DNA of 28,210 bases from a virus: the IMG/VR virus record IMGVR_UViG_3300045952_000030, positions 1-28,210 of that record, one strand, 5' to 3'. The stretch's first letter is position 1. Every line of letters begins with the position of its first letter. This document shows positions 6,692 to 12,206 of the stretch, in pieces. The notes below the pieces were generated by a model that was not told the origin of the DNA, made no database searches, and saw nothing but the letters and a program-made list of their open reading frames with translations. The translations under genes and the position numbers were made by a program.

Positions 6692-7080
6692 TAACAGCCC
6701 ATCTTCCTTTCCATCGCACAGAGTTGATTATATTCCATCTCATCTCTGATACGATTTTCTATTAGGTTCTTGATGTTCTCTGGCGTTTCGTCTATAGGTT
6801 CAGGCAAGACGCGCGAACCTTTACACTCATTGCAAGGAACATCATACATTCCAGAGAAATAATTTTCTCTGAAATCTGGGTCTTCATCGAAGTCCTCACG
6901 ACTTAAACCGTGAGAATCTATCGATGGATTGACGTGAGAACCTTTGCCATTGCAAACTTCACAAACTACGTATTTGCATTTGACTTCGATAGGCTCATTC
7001 TCACCGTCATCTATGGTTGCCGTCATTGTCTTTTCATCGAATGACGTAAACCATTGAAGGCGATATTCTCGTCTATCCAT
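6691..7080 (-). CDS. DnaJ-type cysteine-repeat zinc protein
   Basis: A 129-residue protein with two half-sites of the DnaJ central zinc-finger type: CEVCNGKG (40-47) and CNECKGS (83-89). They are separated by an acidic segment containing NPSIDSHG and DEDPDF that I recall from other phage hypothetical proteins with this layout. In DnaJ such repeats bind zinc and unfolded protein; here there is no J domain, so only zinc binding is predicted. The ATG follows AAGGGGTAA, a strong ribosome site. It is the first gene of a four-gene coupled run leading leftward. Confidence 0.75.
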   Translation of the reverse strand: MDRREYRLQWFTSFDEKTMTATIDDGENEPIEVKCKYVVCEVCNGKGSHVNPSIDSHGLSREDFDEDPDFRENYFSGMYDVPCNECKGSRVLPEPIDETPENIKNLIENRIRDEMEYNQLCAMERKMGC

Positions 7081-7101
7081 TTACCCCTTTCAGAATAGAG
7101 A

Positions 7102-7746
7102 TGGTAGACTTGGCTAACGCCCGTCAAACTTAACTGTTACGCCTACCAGATAACAGCCGCAAAGAGTTGAAGTATGTTTTGTTTTCGGGACATGAGCACT
7201 CATAACTTCTGTCACGTCTAGTTAGTTTCGATACGCGCGAACTAGAACATATACACGTATCTATCGGTTTCGTCATTTTACATGCTTACCGCAACCGAAA
7301 AACATTCACATAACCTTAATCATCCCCATTAAGGTGAGTAGCAGTTTCATTCGCGCTATCTGTTAGCCGCTTTTACGGTTTCTAAGTAACTGCTAGACTT
7401 TTTACGTCCAACCTTCTGCATTTCGCGGGCTTAGGACCGACAGGTAATACCTCTAAGGATATTACACTGGCTGCATTACTTTGGGCCTATCCTGATTATG
7501 ACCCGCGCAGGTTTTAACATAATCAGTTACGGATAAAATTTCTATCCGTCAATGTTATTGTCACTCTAGCCGTGGCCCTTACGTCTTATCAGACTATTTA
7601 GCTACGGCTTCTGATATTTATATCCCGCAGTGAAGCCGTAAGTTCAGCGGTGAAGATAGCTAGTCTTCAACTACTTAGCTTAATCCTTTCTGAGCTTTCG
7701 CTCGGATTATAGTTTCATAGTGTAGGATTCACCCTTGGGCTACCTA
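7102..7746 (-). ncRNA. Candidate large ornate non-coding RNA (~650 nt)
   Basis: No open frame of note, but perfect local stems succeed one another. Examples are TGGTAG/CTACCA (7102-7107 with 7143-7148), CTAGTT/AACTAG (7218-7223 with 7240-7245), TCGGTT/AACCGA (7264-7269 with 7293-7298), CCTTAAT/ATTAAGG (7314-7320 with 7328-7334) and AGCAGTT/AACTGCT (7340-7346 with 7388-7394). Further stems are GTAATA/TATTAC (7444-7449 with 7460-7465), CTGATTATG/CATAATCAG (7492-7500 with 7518-7526), ACGGATA/TATCCGT (7529-7535 with 7543-7549), TACGGCTTC/GAAGCCGTA (7603-7611 with 7632-7640) and TGAAGA/TCTTCA (7651-7656 with 7664-7669). TAATCC…GAGC-tetraloop-GCTC…GGATTA spans 7681-7709; its loop is GAAA (GNRA) only on the minus strand, which favours minus transcription. 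Size, phage setting and a nearby tRNA recall GOLLD and ROOL RNAs; identity is not shown. Confidence 0.55.
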
Positions 7747-7747
7747 C

Positions 7748-7824
7748 AAATTAGTGCATATCATATTTCTATATTCGGTCTGTTGAACCGCGCGAGCCTT
7801 AAACCGCGTGATATGCACTAATTT
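7748..7824 (-). repeat. 77-bp hairpin element with 16-bp perfect arms
   Basis: Exact arms AAATTAGTGCATATCA and its reverse complement (7748-7763 with 7809-7824) enclose 45 bp that include CGGT/ACCG and CGCG/CGCG stems. It stands at the 5' end of the ornate RNA if that is read from the minus strand. The same total length and a matching core order (GTT, CGCGCG, GCCTTA) occur in the hairpin at 24458-24534. Confidence 0.65.
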
Positions 7825-7846
7825 CTAGATATCCAAAGATGCTAGG

Positions 7847-8087
7847 AATAGTGTCCTCAAAAGTGGACAGACTGAGTGAGAGTGTCCCTGTCTAGTCTAT
7901 CACATTCGAGCCTAGCAAGTCAACTGACAAGTTTTGTCACCCTGTAGTGAGTATTTATATATGTAAAAAAAAAATAAAAAAACAAAGACAAGACACCTAG
8001 CAGGGCAGATGGGTGCGATTAGGGCCAACAGTGACAGGCTAGAGACAGACATACACTCTCAGTCTGTCATCTAGTCTGGACACTATT
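7847..8087 (-). other. Inverted-repeat-bounded non-coding stretch with A/T run
   Basis: AATAGTGTCC (7847-7856) pairs with 8078-8087, and GACAGACTGAG (7866-7876) with 8058-8068, enclosing about 180 bp without a gene. Inside are a 6-bp palindrome TGACAA/TTGTCA (7925-7930 with 7934-7939) and a long A-run with one interruption (T-run on the minus strand) at about 7965-7981. The right arm begins exactly at the stop codon of the next gene. It may be a 3' end or spacer between the small gene and the ornate RNA. Confidence 0.45.
7894..7923 (-). promoter_or_regulatory. Possible promoter for the ornate RNA
   Basis: On the minus strand TTGACT (7923-7918) and TAGACT (7899-7894) are 18 bp apart. The boxes match consensus at five and four of six positions. 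It points leftward into the 77-bp hairpin and ornate RNA. It is weaker than the promoters at 4.5 and 12.1 kb. Confidence 0.35.
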
Positions 8088-8297
8088 TTAGTTAGGCCAA
8101 GTAGCAAACCATGTAGTCACTTGCTCATACTCTTTCTGAGACAAGGAACTATTCTGGTAGTTGAGAATCTTTCGAGCAGCGAGTTTCAATCGAAAGACTG
8201 AAACGTTACAATCTGCTGTGCAACAAGTTTCTGCATGATGAACAGCAGCATTGTAGAGATTCTCTATCAGCATGAATGCTTCTGAGCAATTCTCCAC
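8088..8297 (-). CDS. Hypothetical protein, 69 aa
   Basis: A GTG start with AGGA about ten bases upstream begins a 69-residue helical protein (MENCSEAFMLIENLYNAAVH) containing a CCTADC cysteine cluster and ending in TTWFATWPN. An alternative ATG eight codons in lacks a ribosome site. Base composition and codon use agree with neighbours. No family is recognised; the Cys cluster and His residues could bind a metal. It is isolated between two non-coding structured stretches, unlike the coupled genes to the left. Confidence 0.55.
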   Translation of the reverse strand: MENCSEAFMLIENLYNAAVHHAETCCTADCNVSVFRLKLAARKILNYQNSSLSQKEYEQVTTWFATWPN

Positions 8298-8319
8298 TAT
8301 TCAGTTGTCCTAGGGATAT

Positions 8320-8503
8320 TCGTATCGGAATTAATACGACGCATCTACTCTTTACTATCTGTTATGAATGAATCAGAGAGTAGATGCCGCCTACCAGAAT
8401 TTATCTGATAGTCAATCTTTCGATTGTCCTATGCCTAACGTCTATTTATACTCGCATAGTCGAGTTTGGCGAATTAGGATGGTTAGTTACTTCCCATCCT
8501 AAT
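8320..8503 (-). other. Chain of intergenic hairpins, incl. a three-hairpin junction
   Basis: The 208-bp gap holds TCGTAT/ATACGA (8320-8325 with 8334-8339) and an 11-bp perfect stem GCATCTACTCT/AGAGTAGATGC (8341-8351 with 8377-8387). Next is a junction closed by CGCC/GGCG (8388-8391 with 8468-8471) containing CAATC-GAAA-GATTG (GNRA loop in minus sense, 8413-8426) and ACTCG/CGAGT. Last is a 10-bp perfect stem (8473-8482 with 8494-8503) three bases past the stop codon of the next gene. No U-run follows on the minus strand, so these are not obvious terminators. Confidence 0.5.
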
Positions 8504-8505
8504 AT

Positions 8506-8913
8506 TTACTGCATTCCGAGTGCAGCCTTCGCAGTGGCCGTAGCCGTAGCTTCGTCCATCTGGTTAGCCATAAGAATCTTGACCATCTGCTTGAGACGGA
8601 AGTCAGGATTCTCAAGAGTAGGCTTCTGAATACCTGCCTGCTCTAATGCAGCGTTCTGTGCAGCAGCACGAGCCTTTGCATTTCGCTTCTGATTTACGAA
8701 ACTACGCAAATCAGCTTCGTCGGGACGCTCATCAGCAGGAATAGTATCACCCTTCTGAAGTTCGTATACGACGTAGTTGAACAGAATTACAGGAACAACA
8801 GGCTCACCGTTGAAAGTCTCAATCTTTCCAGACTTTTCTGTGCGCTTGCCGACTTCCTTCTGCTCAACAGCAGGAGTTTCAGTAGCCACATCGTTTGCAA
8901 CTGCGTCACTCAT
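8506..8913 (-). CDS. Hypothetical alanine-rich helical protein, 135 aa
   Basis: The start at 8913 (MSDAVANDVATETPAVEQKE) is chosen because GGTGAG precedes it and the longer frame reads through structured leader DNA. A low-complexity acidic N-terminus is followed by a folded stretch (VVPVILFNYVVYELQKGDTI) and then an Ala/Arg-rich helical half (RNAKARAAAQNAALEQAG) ending in ATATATAKAALGMQ. No motif points to a function. GC content is higher than in adjacent genes, which may mean strong expression or a different origin. Confidence 0.7.
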   Translation of the reverse strand: MSDAVANDVATETPAVEQKEVGKRTEKSGKIETFNGEPVVPVILFNYVVYELQKGDTIPADERPDEADLRSFVNQKRNAKARAAAQNAALEQAGIQKPTLENPDFRLKQMVKILMANQMDEATATATAKAALGMQ

Positions 8914-9167
8914 AATCTCACCATTCTTTCTGCTAAAACTATTTCCGAGGTTTACGGTGCCGACCGACAAGACCATTGTCTCATAGTCGGTTCGCAGAGT
9001 CAACAGAAATTTAGGCCGTCTCACAAGATACTGGCCGGAGTGTGCAAGTCCGTTAAGACCTGACGGTAATTGTCAATCGTCCGACTCGGAAATAAAAATA
9101 TTCTCCGAGTGTAAAACAATTGAGCCAGCGTTCTTGTGATTCACCGATAAGTCTGATTTGCAGCATT

Positions 9168-9332
9168 TCAGAATCTCACTTTCTGTAGTCTACGACTACC
9201 GATGTTTTCAAGAAGTGTGTAGAACCAAACGTGTGTTGCTGTTAGGTAAAAATAACTCTTATCAGTCATTCTTACCCAAGTATCTCCACGCTTCTCGAAG
9301 ATAGACCACCTAGCTTGTTTTCTTTTCTTCAT
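9168..9332 (-). CDS. 54-residue basic protein
   Basis: A short frame starting MKKRKQARWSIFEKRGDTWV and ending RRLQKVRF. It is basic and rich in Trp, Phe and Tyr, with an alternating pattern suggesting a small beta sheet. The ribosome site is poor (TTCCTAACA before ATG), so the call rests on composition and on the fact that it fills an otherwise empty 435-bp gap. No family recognised; a nucleic-acid-binding peptide is possible from the charge. Confidence 0.45.
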   Translation of the reverse strand: MKKRKQARWSIFEKRGDTWVRMTDKSYFYLTATHVWFYTLLENIGSRRLQKVRF

Positions 9333-9416
9333 TGTTAGGAATCTAGCCAGTATCCAGTGAGACAGCCAAATCTCTGTGGACTTTTACGATGCATCTACAT
9401 AGGGATAGAATAGATT

Positions 9417-9700
9417 ATATCTCTAATGAATCACTCAGTCTGTTAAAGTTACTTTTCTTTACCGACCATACTTCAGACGATGAGCACTGATGATAGTATC
9501 GCTGGCTTTGTCACGGGGCATTCCAGCAATCATCAGCACTCGAATTGCTTTCCTGATTTGTCGAATCTGATTACTGCGAAGTGAAAGCAAATAATCAGCA
9601 TGAGACATAATCGAAGACTCGAAACTCTGCTCAGCCACGGCGAAAACTCTTTCTTTCATTTCCGTTTCTCCAGACTGACTGAGTGATTGATTAGAGATAT
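9417..9700. repeat. Inverted-repeat module A around a small gene
   Basis: The left arm 9417-9442 (ATATCTCTAATGAATCACTC…) is matched by the inverted right arm 9671-9700. There is one substitution and a four-base insertion (duplicated GACT) in the right arm. The arms lie just outside the coding region of the 66-residue gene, so its mRNA 5' and 3' ends could pair. Module B starts at the next base. Confidence 0.75.
9459..9659 (-). CDS. 66-residue small protein in module A
   Basis: Begins MKERVFAVAEQSFESSIMSH after GGAGAAACGGAA, a good ribosome site. The rest is helical and basic (LLSLRSNQIRQIRKAIRVLM), ending in AHRLKYGR. The region from residue 25 to 60 could be a helix-turn-helix (IRVLMIAGMPRDKASDTIIS), so DNA binding is possible but unproven. 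The gene is enclosed on both sides by the arms of a long inverted repeat, and its neighbours have the same arrangement. Confidence 0.65.
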   Translation of the reverse strand: MKERVFAVAEQSFESSIMSHADYLLSLRSNQIRQIRKAIRVLMIAGMPRDKASDTIISAHRLKYGR

Positions 9701-9970
9701 GAGTTTATATCCCTAATGAATCGCCTAGCAGTGTTTAACTAACTACTCACCCCAAATGATGAGTTTCATTAGTTCTCAGTGACTTCGATACCCTTGTTCT
9801 TCATTTCCTCGACAGCCCAAGCCTTGAGCGTATCCTTGATATCCTTGCACTCCAGCAATTCCTTGACAGTGCAAGCGCCGGTAGACGTGAGATACTTCAT
9901 CCAAGTCATAGCAGTTACCCTCGTTTCTAGTTTGGTTAACTGCTAGGCAATTGATTAGAGATATAAACTC
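9701..9970. repeat. Inverted-repeat module B around a small gene
   Basis: Arms 9701-9731 and 9940-9970 are 31 bp each and match at 28 positions when inverted. Two of the three differences are G-U pairs in minus-strand RNA. The third, a G opposite G in TAATGAATC, recurs at the same place in module A, so the two arm pairs share ancestry. The module encloses the 46-residue gene. Confidence 0.8.
9769..9909 (-). CDS. 46-residue protein in module B
   Basis: Starts MTWMKYLTSTGACTVKELLE after CGAGGGTAA, a strong ribosome site, and ends NKGIEVTEN. The product is acidic and helical, with two cysteines (residues 13 and 21). No family is recognised. It lies in the centre of a 270-bp inverted-repeat module with about 38 bp on its 3' side and 30 bp on its 5' side before the arms. 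Good ribosome site, sensible composition and the module position support it. Confidence 0.6.
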   Translation of the reverse strand: MTWMKYLTSTGACTVKELLECKDIKDTLKAWAVEEMKNKGIEVTEN

Positions 9971-9977
9971 TACTCGC

Positions 9978-10242
9978 CTCTATCCGTAAGTCTAATGGAA
10001 TGCTCAAGTATTTCCGGCACTGGATTAACAGCTAGAGTGGAATTGTTGGCTAGCTCAGCACTATTGATGTTCGGGATATACAGCTTGATTGCTTGGGTTT
10101 AGCGTCCCATTTAGCACGCTTCAAGACTGAGGTTTAACCCGTGGTGTCTAGGCAACTGCCAAATGCTAAAGACTGTTTCGACAGTGAGTAGAATGCTACC
10201 GTATCCGTAATCTTGAGCACTCTATTAGACTCACGAATAGAG
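9978..10242 (-). ncRNA. Inverted-repeat module C without a gene
   Basis: Arms 9978-10008 and 10212-10242 (31 bp, 27 matches) enclose about 200 bp with no start-to-stop frame of useful size on either strand. Of four arm differences three are G-U in minus-strand RNA. Inside are GCTAG/CTAGC around 10032-10055, ACTGT-TTCG-ACAGT (10172-10185) and GGCA/TGCC. The right arm can also fold locally (CTCTATT/AATAGAG, 10220-10226 with 10236-10242), an alternative to the long stem. It is probably an RNA element and may switch between two folds. It fills most of the 389-bp gap 9910-10298. Confidence 0.6.
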
Positions 10243-10263
10243 ACGAGTAAATCTCTATCCCTT

Positions 10264-10619
10264 GGGTTTCCATGCACTCATCTAGACGCCAGAAAGAATT
10301 ACTTACCTAGTGCAGCTTTCAATTCCTGCTGTGCGATAAGCTCGCGTTGTGACGGTGGTCTGTCAAACTTACGAGCTTTGATGTGCTCAGTTTTCAGCCG
10401 GAAGCGAATACCTTTCAATTCGCCGTTTGGATACTGGCGCGTTCCACCGTGTAATTCTTCACTCTGCACACGGCGATAATTTCCGATGCCAGCTTTGAAT
10501 CGTGCGATTTCTCGGAGTAGGGATTGTGTCATCCATTCCTCACGAGTCATACGTTTCCGATTGCATTTCTTCATTTCAGACTCCGTTTCGTGGCGTCTAA
10601 AAGAATGCATGAAAACCCC
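10264..10619. repeat. Inverted-repeat module D around a small gene
   Basis: The left arm 10264-10294 (GGGTTTCCATGCACTC…TAGACGCCAG) is matched inverted by 10586-10619. Three differences are G-U in minus-strand RNA, one is a transversion and one base is inserted. It encloses the 91-residue gene including its ribosome site. Confidence 0.75.
10299..10574 (-). CDS. 91-residue basic protein in module D
   Basis: The start at 10574 (MKKCNRKRMTREEWMTQSLL) follows CGGAGTCTGAA. The longer frame from 10610 would begin inside the repeat arm. The protein is very basic, with RMTREEWMTQSLLREIARFK as a helix, a middle rich in Arg/Gly (ELHGGTRQYPNGELKGIRFR), and RPPSQRELIAQQELKAALGK at the end. It probably binds nucleic acid, given the charge. 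No family recognised. It is the rightmost of the repeat-enclosed genes. Confidence 0.65.
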   Translation of the reverse strand: MKKCNRKRMTREEWMTQSLLREIARFKAGIGNYRRVQSEELHGGTRQYPNGELKGIRFRLKTEHIKARKFDRPPSQRELIAQQELKAALGK

Positions 10620-10956
10620 GCTTACTTCCGCCCTTTGATGATTTCACTTGCTTGCTGGCTGGCATCTACCATCGGAACTTTCGTGGTGCGTTCCTACTCT
10701 ACTGGGCCACCAGTTTTTGCATAGGTGTTGTGGGCTTTTCAGCTATTCAGTTCTCTGGTATGTGCGCGGTTTCCCATCACACCACGTCCAAGGTGGTGCT
10801 TAGCACTCCCTAGCAGCTACACTTCCACTACAAGTGTAGGTTCTCACACGTCTAGTCGATAGGCACTCCCGCGATAGCGCGACGCTTACCGTGCGCCGGG
10901 CGTAAATTACACTAGTAGTAGTGCATATGCCGCGCCACTATGAAAGCTTACAGGAA
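10620..10956. other. Non-coding structured spacer
   Basis: Only very short frames are present. Stems include CACCAC/GTGGTG around 10780-10800, CTACACTT/AAGTGTAG (8 bp, 10817-10824 with 10832-10839), a CGCGATAGCGCG palindrome near 10870 and CACTA/TAGTG near 10910. Base composition is more GC-rich than the iteron-like stretch that follows. No promoter could be fixed with confidence. Confidence 0.4.
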
Positions 10957-11230
10957 TGCACGTCACTGCACGCTATGACAATTGCACATCACACTTTAGC
11001 GTGACATGGATTGTCATAGGTGACAATAATTGTTGTCATATGAAATAGTGGGTAAGAGTATGTCGGATGCCCACATTTGCACATGATTTCGTATGAAAAT
11101 GTGAGAAATAAAAATCATGCCAAGAAAAAGTGTGAAGATATGTAAACTTTTGCACATAATTGCGCGTCATTATACATCACACGGGTGCACACCAATGCAC
11201 GTAAAGTTACATAATTTCCCGAAAGTGCAC
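10957..11230. repeat. Iteron-like cluster of TGCAC words
   Basis: TGCAC occurs eight times on the plus strand in 274 bp (10957, 10967, 10983, 11078, 11151, 11186, 11196, 11226), often as WTGCACRT. Interspersed are TGACAAT dyads: ATTGTCA/TGACAAT (10010+1000, i.e. 11010-11016 with 11021-11027) and TGACAA/TTGTCA (11021-11026 with 11033-11038). A perfect TATAAT lies on the minus strand at 11174-11169, with a poor TTGGTG 15 bp upstream. The stretch is AT-rich, gene-free, and lies between small minus genes. A replication origin or a multi-site operator are both possible. Confidence 0.5.
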
Positions 11231-11259
11231 GGCATTGAACACACAGGCCGGTTACTATT

Positions 11260-11496
11260 TTATTTAAGCCATCCCTCAGATTTAAGAGTTAATTGTAAAT
11301 TTTTAGCTTCTTTCAGAAATTCAATGAATTCATCTAAATTTTCTTCGGCAATTTGAATTACTTGGCTCGATTGGCCAATATAAATAATTCTAGGTTGTTC
11401 CTCATATTGACGCACTGATAAATCAATTTCAGCTACGAATCCGATTTGGCGGCTGAGAAATCTAGAGCATTTAAGTATCACCATTGTTTTATTCAT
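11260..11496 (-). CDS. Hypothetical protein, 78 aa
   Basis: Starts MNKTMVILKCSRFLSRQIGF. The ATG overlaps the TAA stop of the upstream gene (ATGAATAA) and GGGG lies just before it; an ATG two codons earlier is also possible. The sequence looks like a small alpha-beta domain, with beta strands (GFVAEIDLSVRQYEEQPRII) followed by a helix (EENLDEFIEFLKEAKNLQ). This pattern, with IYIGQSSQVIQIAEENLDE, is similar to the small host-transcription-related PC4-like fold, but that is a weak impression. Function unknown. Confidence 0.65.
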   Translation of the reverse strand: MNKTMVILKCSRFLSRQIGFVAEIDLSVRQYEEQPRIIYIGQSSQVIQIAEENLDEFIEFLKEAKNLQLTLKSEGWLK

Positions 11497-11662
11497 CCCC
11501 ATAGAGTCTCATACAGAAAACATCTTTCTTGGCAAATACTTTTATATCACCACATTTGAATTTAATAACAAAGTGATTTAGAGTCTCATCTACACCTTCT
11601 ACTCCTAGAAATAGTAATATCTCACGTTTTTGCTTTGATGGCGGCCAAAGTAGAACGCGCAT
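11489..11662 (-). CDS. Hypothetical protein, 57 aa
   Basis: A short frame starting MRVLLWPPSKQKREILLFLG and ending CMRLYGDE. It contains two likely beta hairpins (HFVIKFKCGDIKVFAKKDVF). It is coupled to its neighbours: its ATG comes six bases after the upstream TGA and its TAA overlaps the downstream ATG. Two cysteines are present without a clear metal motif. Not recognised; position in a tight four-gene run is the best evidence. Confidence 0.6.
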   Translation of the reverse strand: MRVLLWPPSKQKREILLFLGVEGVDETLNHFVIKFKCGDIKVFAKKDVFCMRLYGDE

Positions 11663-11668
11663 AACATC

Positions 11669-11845
11669 TCATCGCTTTGGAGCCTCATTTACAGTTAATC
11701 GCTCACTGATACACTCTGGACAAATAATCAAAGCCCGCACTATAATTCCTTTGTCTGGAGTATCTGTGGGAATTGGATAGAAACCAGTAGATACAGATTT
11801 CCTGCAATATGCGCAATGGAGATAAGCAATCTCAGTTGTGTTCAT
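11669..11845 (-). CDS. 58-residue zinc-ribbon protein
   Basis: Starts MNTTEIAYLHCAYCRKSVST and has CAYC (11-14) and CPEC (42-45), a clean two-knuckle zinc ribbon with 27 residues between the pairs. The C-terminus is a short basic helix (ISERLTVNEAPKR). The start lies inside the end of the upstream gene (14-nt overlap). It is one of many small CxxC proteins in this phage. Function unknown. Confidence 0.65.
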   Translation of the reverse strand: MNTTEIAYLHCAYCRKSVSTGFYPIPTDTPDKGIIVRALIICPECISERLTVNEAPKR

Positions 11846-12083
11846 CATCTGGGTTTCCTTTTGGATTGAGTATTCGTTCTATGTTCCAGTAGGCCATTCT
11901 ATGTTTAGAGTTACAGAAGACCTGCCAAGGACGAGTAGGTTTAAAGATAGTCCCACAAAACTTACAGATGACTGTAAATTCTGCTTTTGATTCTGGTGAT
12001 TTGTAGAGACTTTCACACTTTTTAACAAGGTTGTCGGCAAACGCATTTAGAGGCGATTTGCGGCGGGGCGGGTTTGAAGCCAT
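11832..12083 (-). CDS. FCS-type zinc-finger protein, 83 aa
   Basis: The first gene behind the leftward promoter at 12.13 kb. The core CKFCGTIFKPTRPWQVFC followed by NSKHRMAYW matches the common phage and bacterial motif CxxCGxxFxPxxxxQxFCSxxCR, with a His replacing the last Cys (SKHR), so a single treble-clef-like zinc site is likely. The N-terminus is basic (NPPRRKS). Such proteins are thought to bind nucleic acid. Start by first ATG; the leader to the promoter is about 40 bp. Confidence 0.7.
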   Translation of the reverse strand: MASNPPRRKSPLNAFADNLVKKCESLYKSPESKAEFTVICKFCGTIFKPTRPWQVFCNSKHRMAYWNIERILNPKGNPDDEHN

Positions 12084-12131
12084 TCTAGGTGCTCCAGAGA
12101 ACGATATGCGTTCATTAGGGCGCGCTAGTGG

Positions 12132-12160
12132 ATTCTAGCACTTGTCAACTCATCTGTCAA
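12132..12160 (-). promoter_or_regulatory. Leftward sigma70-like promoter
   Basis: Minus-strand TTGACA (12160-12155), 17-bp spacer, TAGAAT (12137-12132). The -35 is perfect and the -10 has one deviation. It should drive the leftward gene run starting at 12083. It interleaves with the rightward promoter. Confidence 0.8.
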
Positions 12161-12170
12161 GTGGTAAGAT
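12142..12170 (+). promoter_or_regulatory. Rightward sigma70-like promoter of the late genes
   Basis: TTGTCA (12142-12147), 17-bp spacer, TAAGAT (12165-12170), reading into the small terminase gene whose ATG has AGGAAA upstream. Its elements interleave with the leftward promoter, so one polymerase would block the other. A repeated TGTCAA (12143-12148 and 12155-12160) lies across both and may be an operator. Confidence 0.7.
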
Positions 12171-12206
12171 GCCCGCGCGAGGCGGATAATTTCATAGGAA
12201 AATAAA

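Noticed and set aside
7651-7669. Second tRNA, from a 7-base loop on a short stem
   Set aside because: The stem-loop resembles an anticodon arm, but no D-arm, T-arm or acceptor pairing surrounds it.
7960-7985. Intrinsic terminator at the minus-strand T-run
   Set aside because: The T-run is long but no stable GC-rich stem directly precedes it on the minus strand; it is recorded only as part of the non-coding stretch.
9417-10619. Insertion sequences or a CRISPR array
   Set aside because: Inverted repeats bound each unit, but no transposase, no target duplications and no regularly spaced direct repeats with spacers are present.
10610-10724. Micro-ORFs of 16-22 codons upstream of module D
   Set aside because: Frames beginning MVDASQQ and MPASKQV exist on the minus strand but lack ribosome sites and end within or near the repeat arm; too little support.
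11169-11195. Leftward promoter within the iteron-like cluster
   Set aside because: TATAAT is perfect but the nearest -35 candidate (TTGGTG) is poor and 15 bp away; mentioned in the repeat entry but not called.
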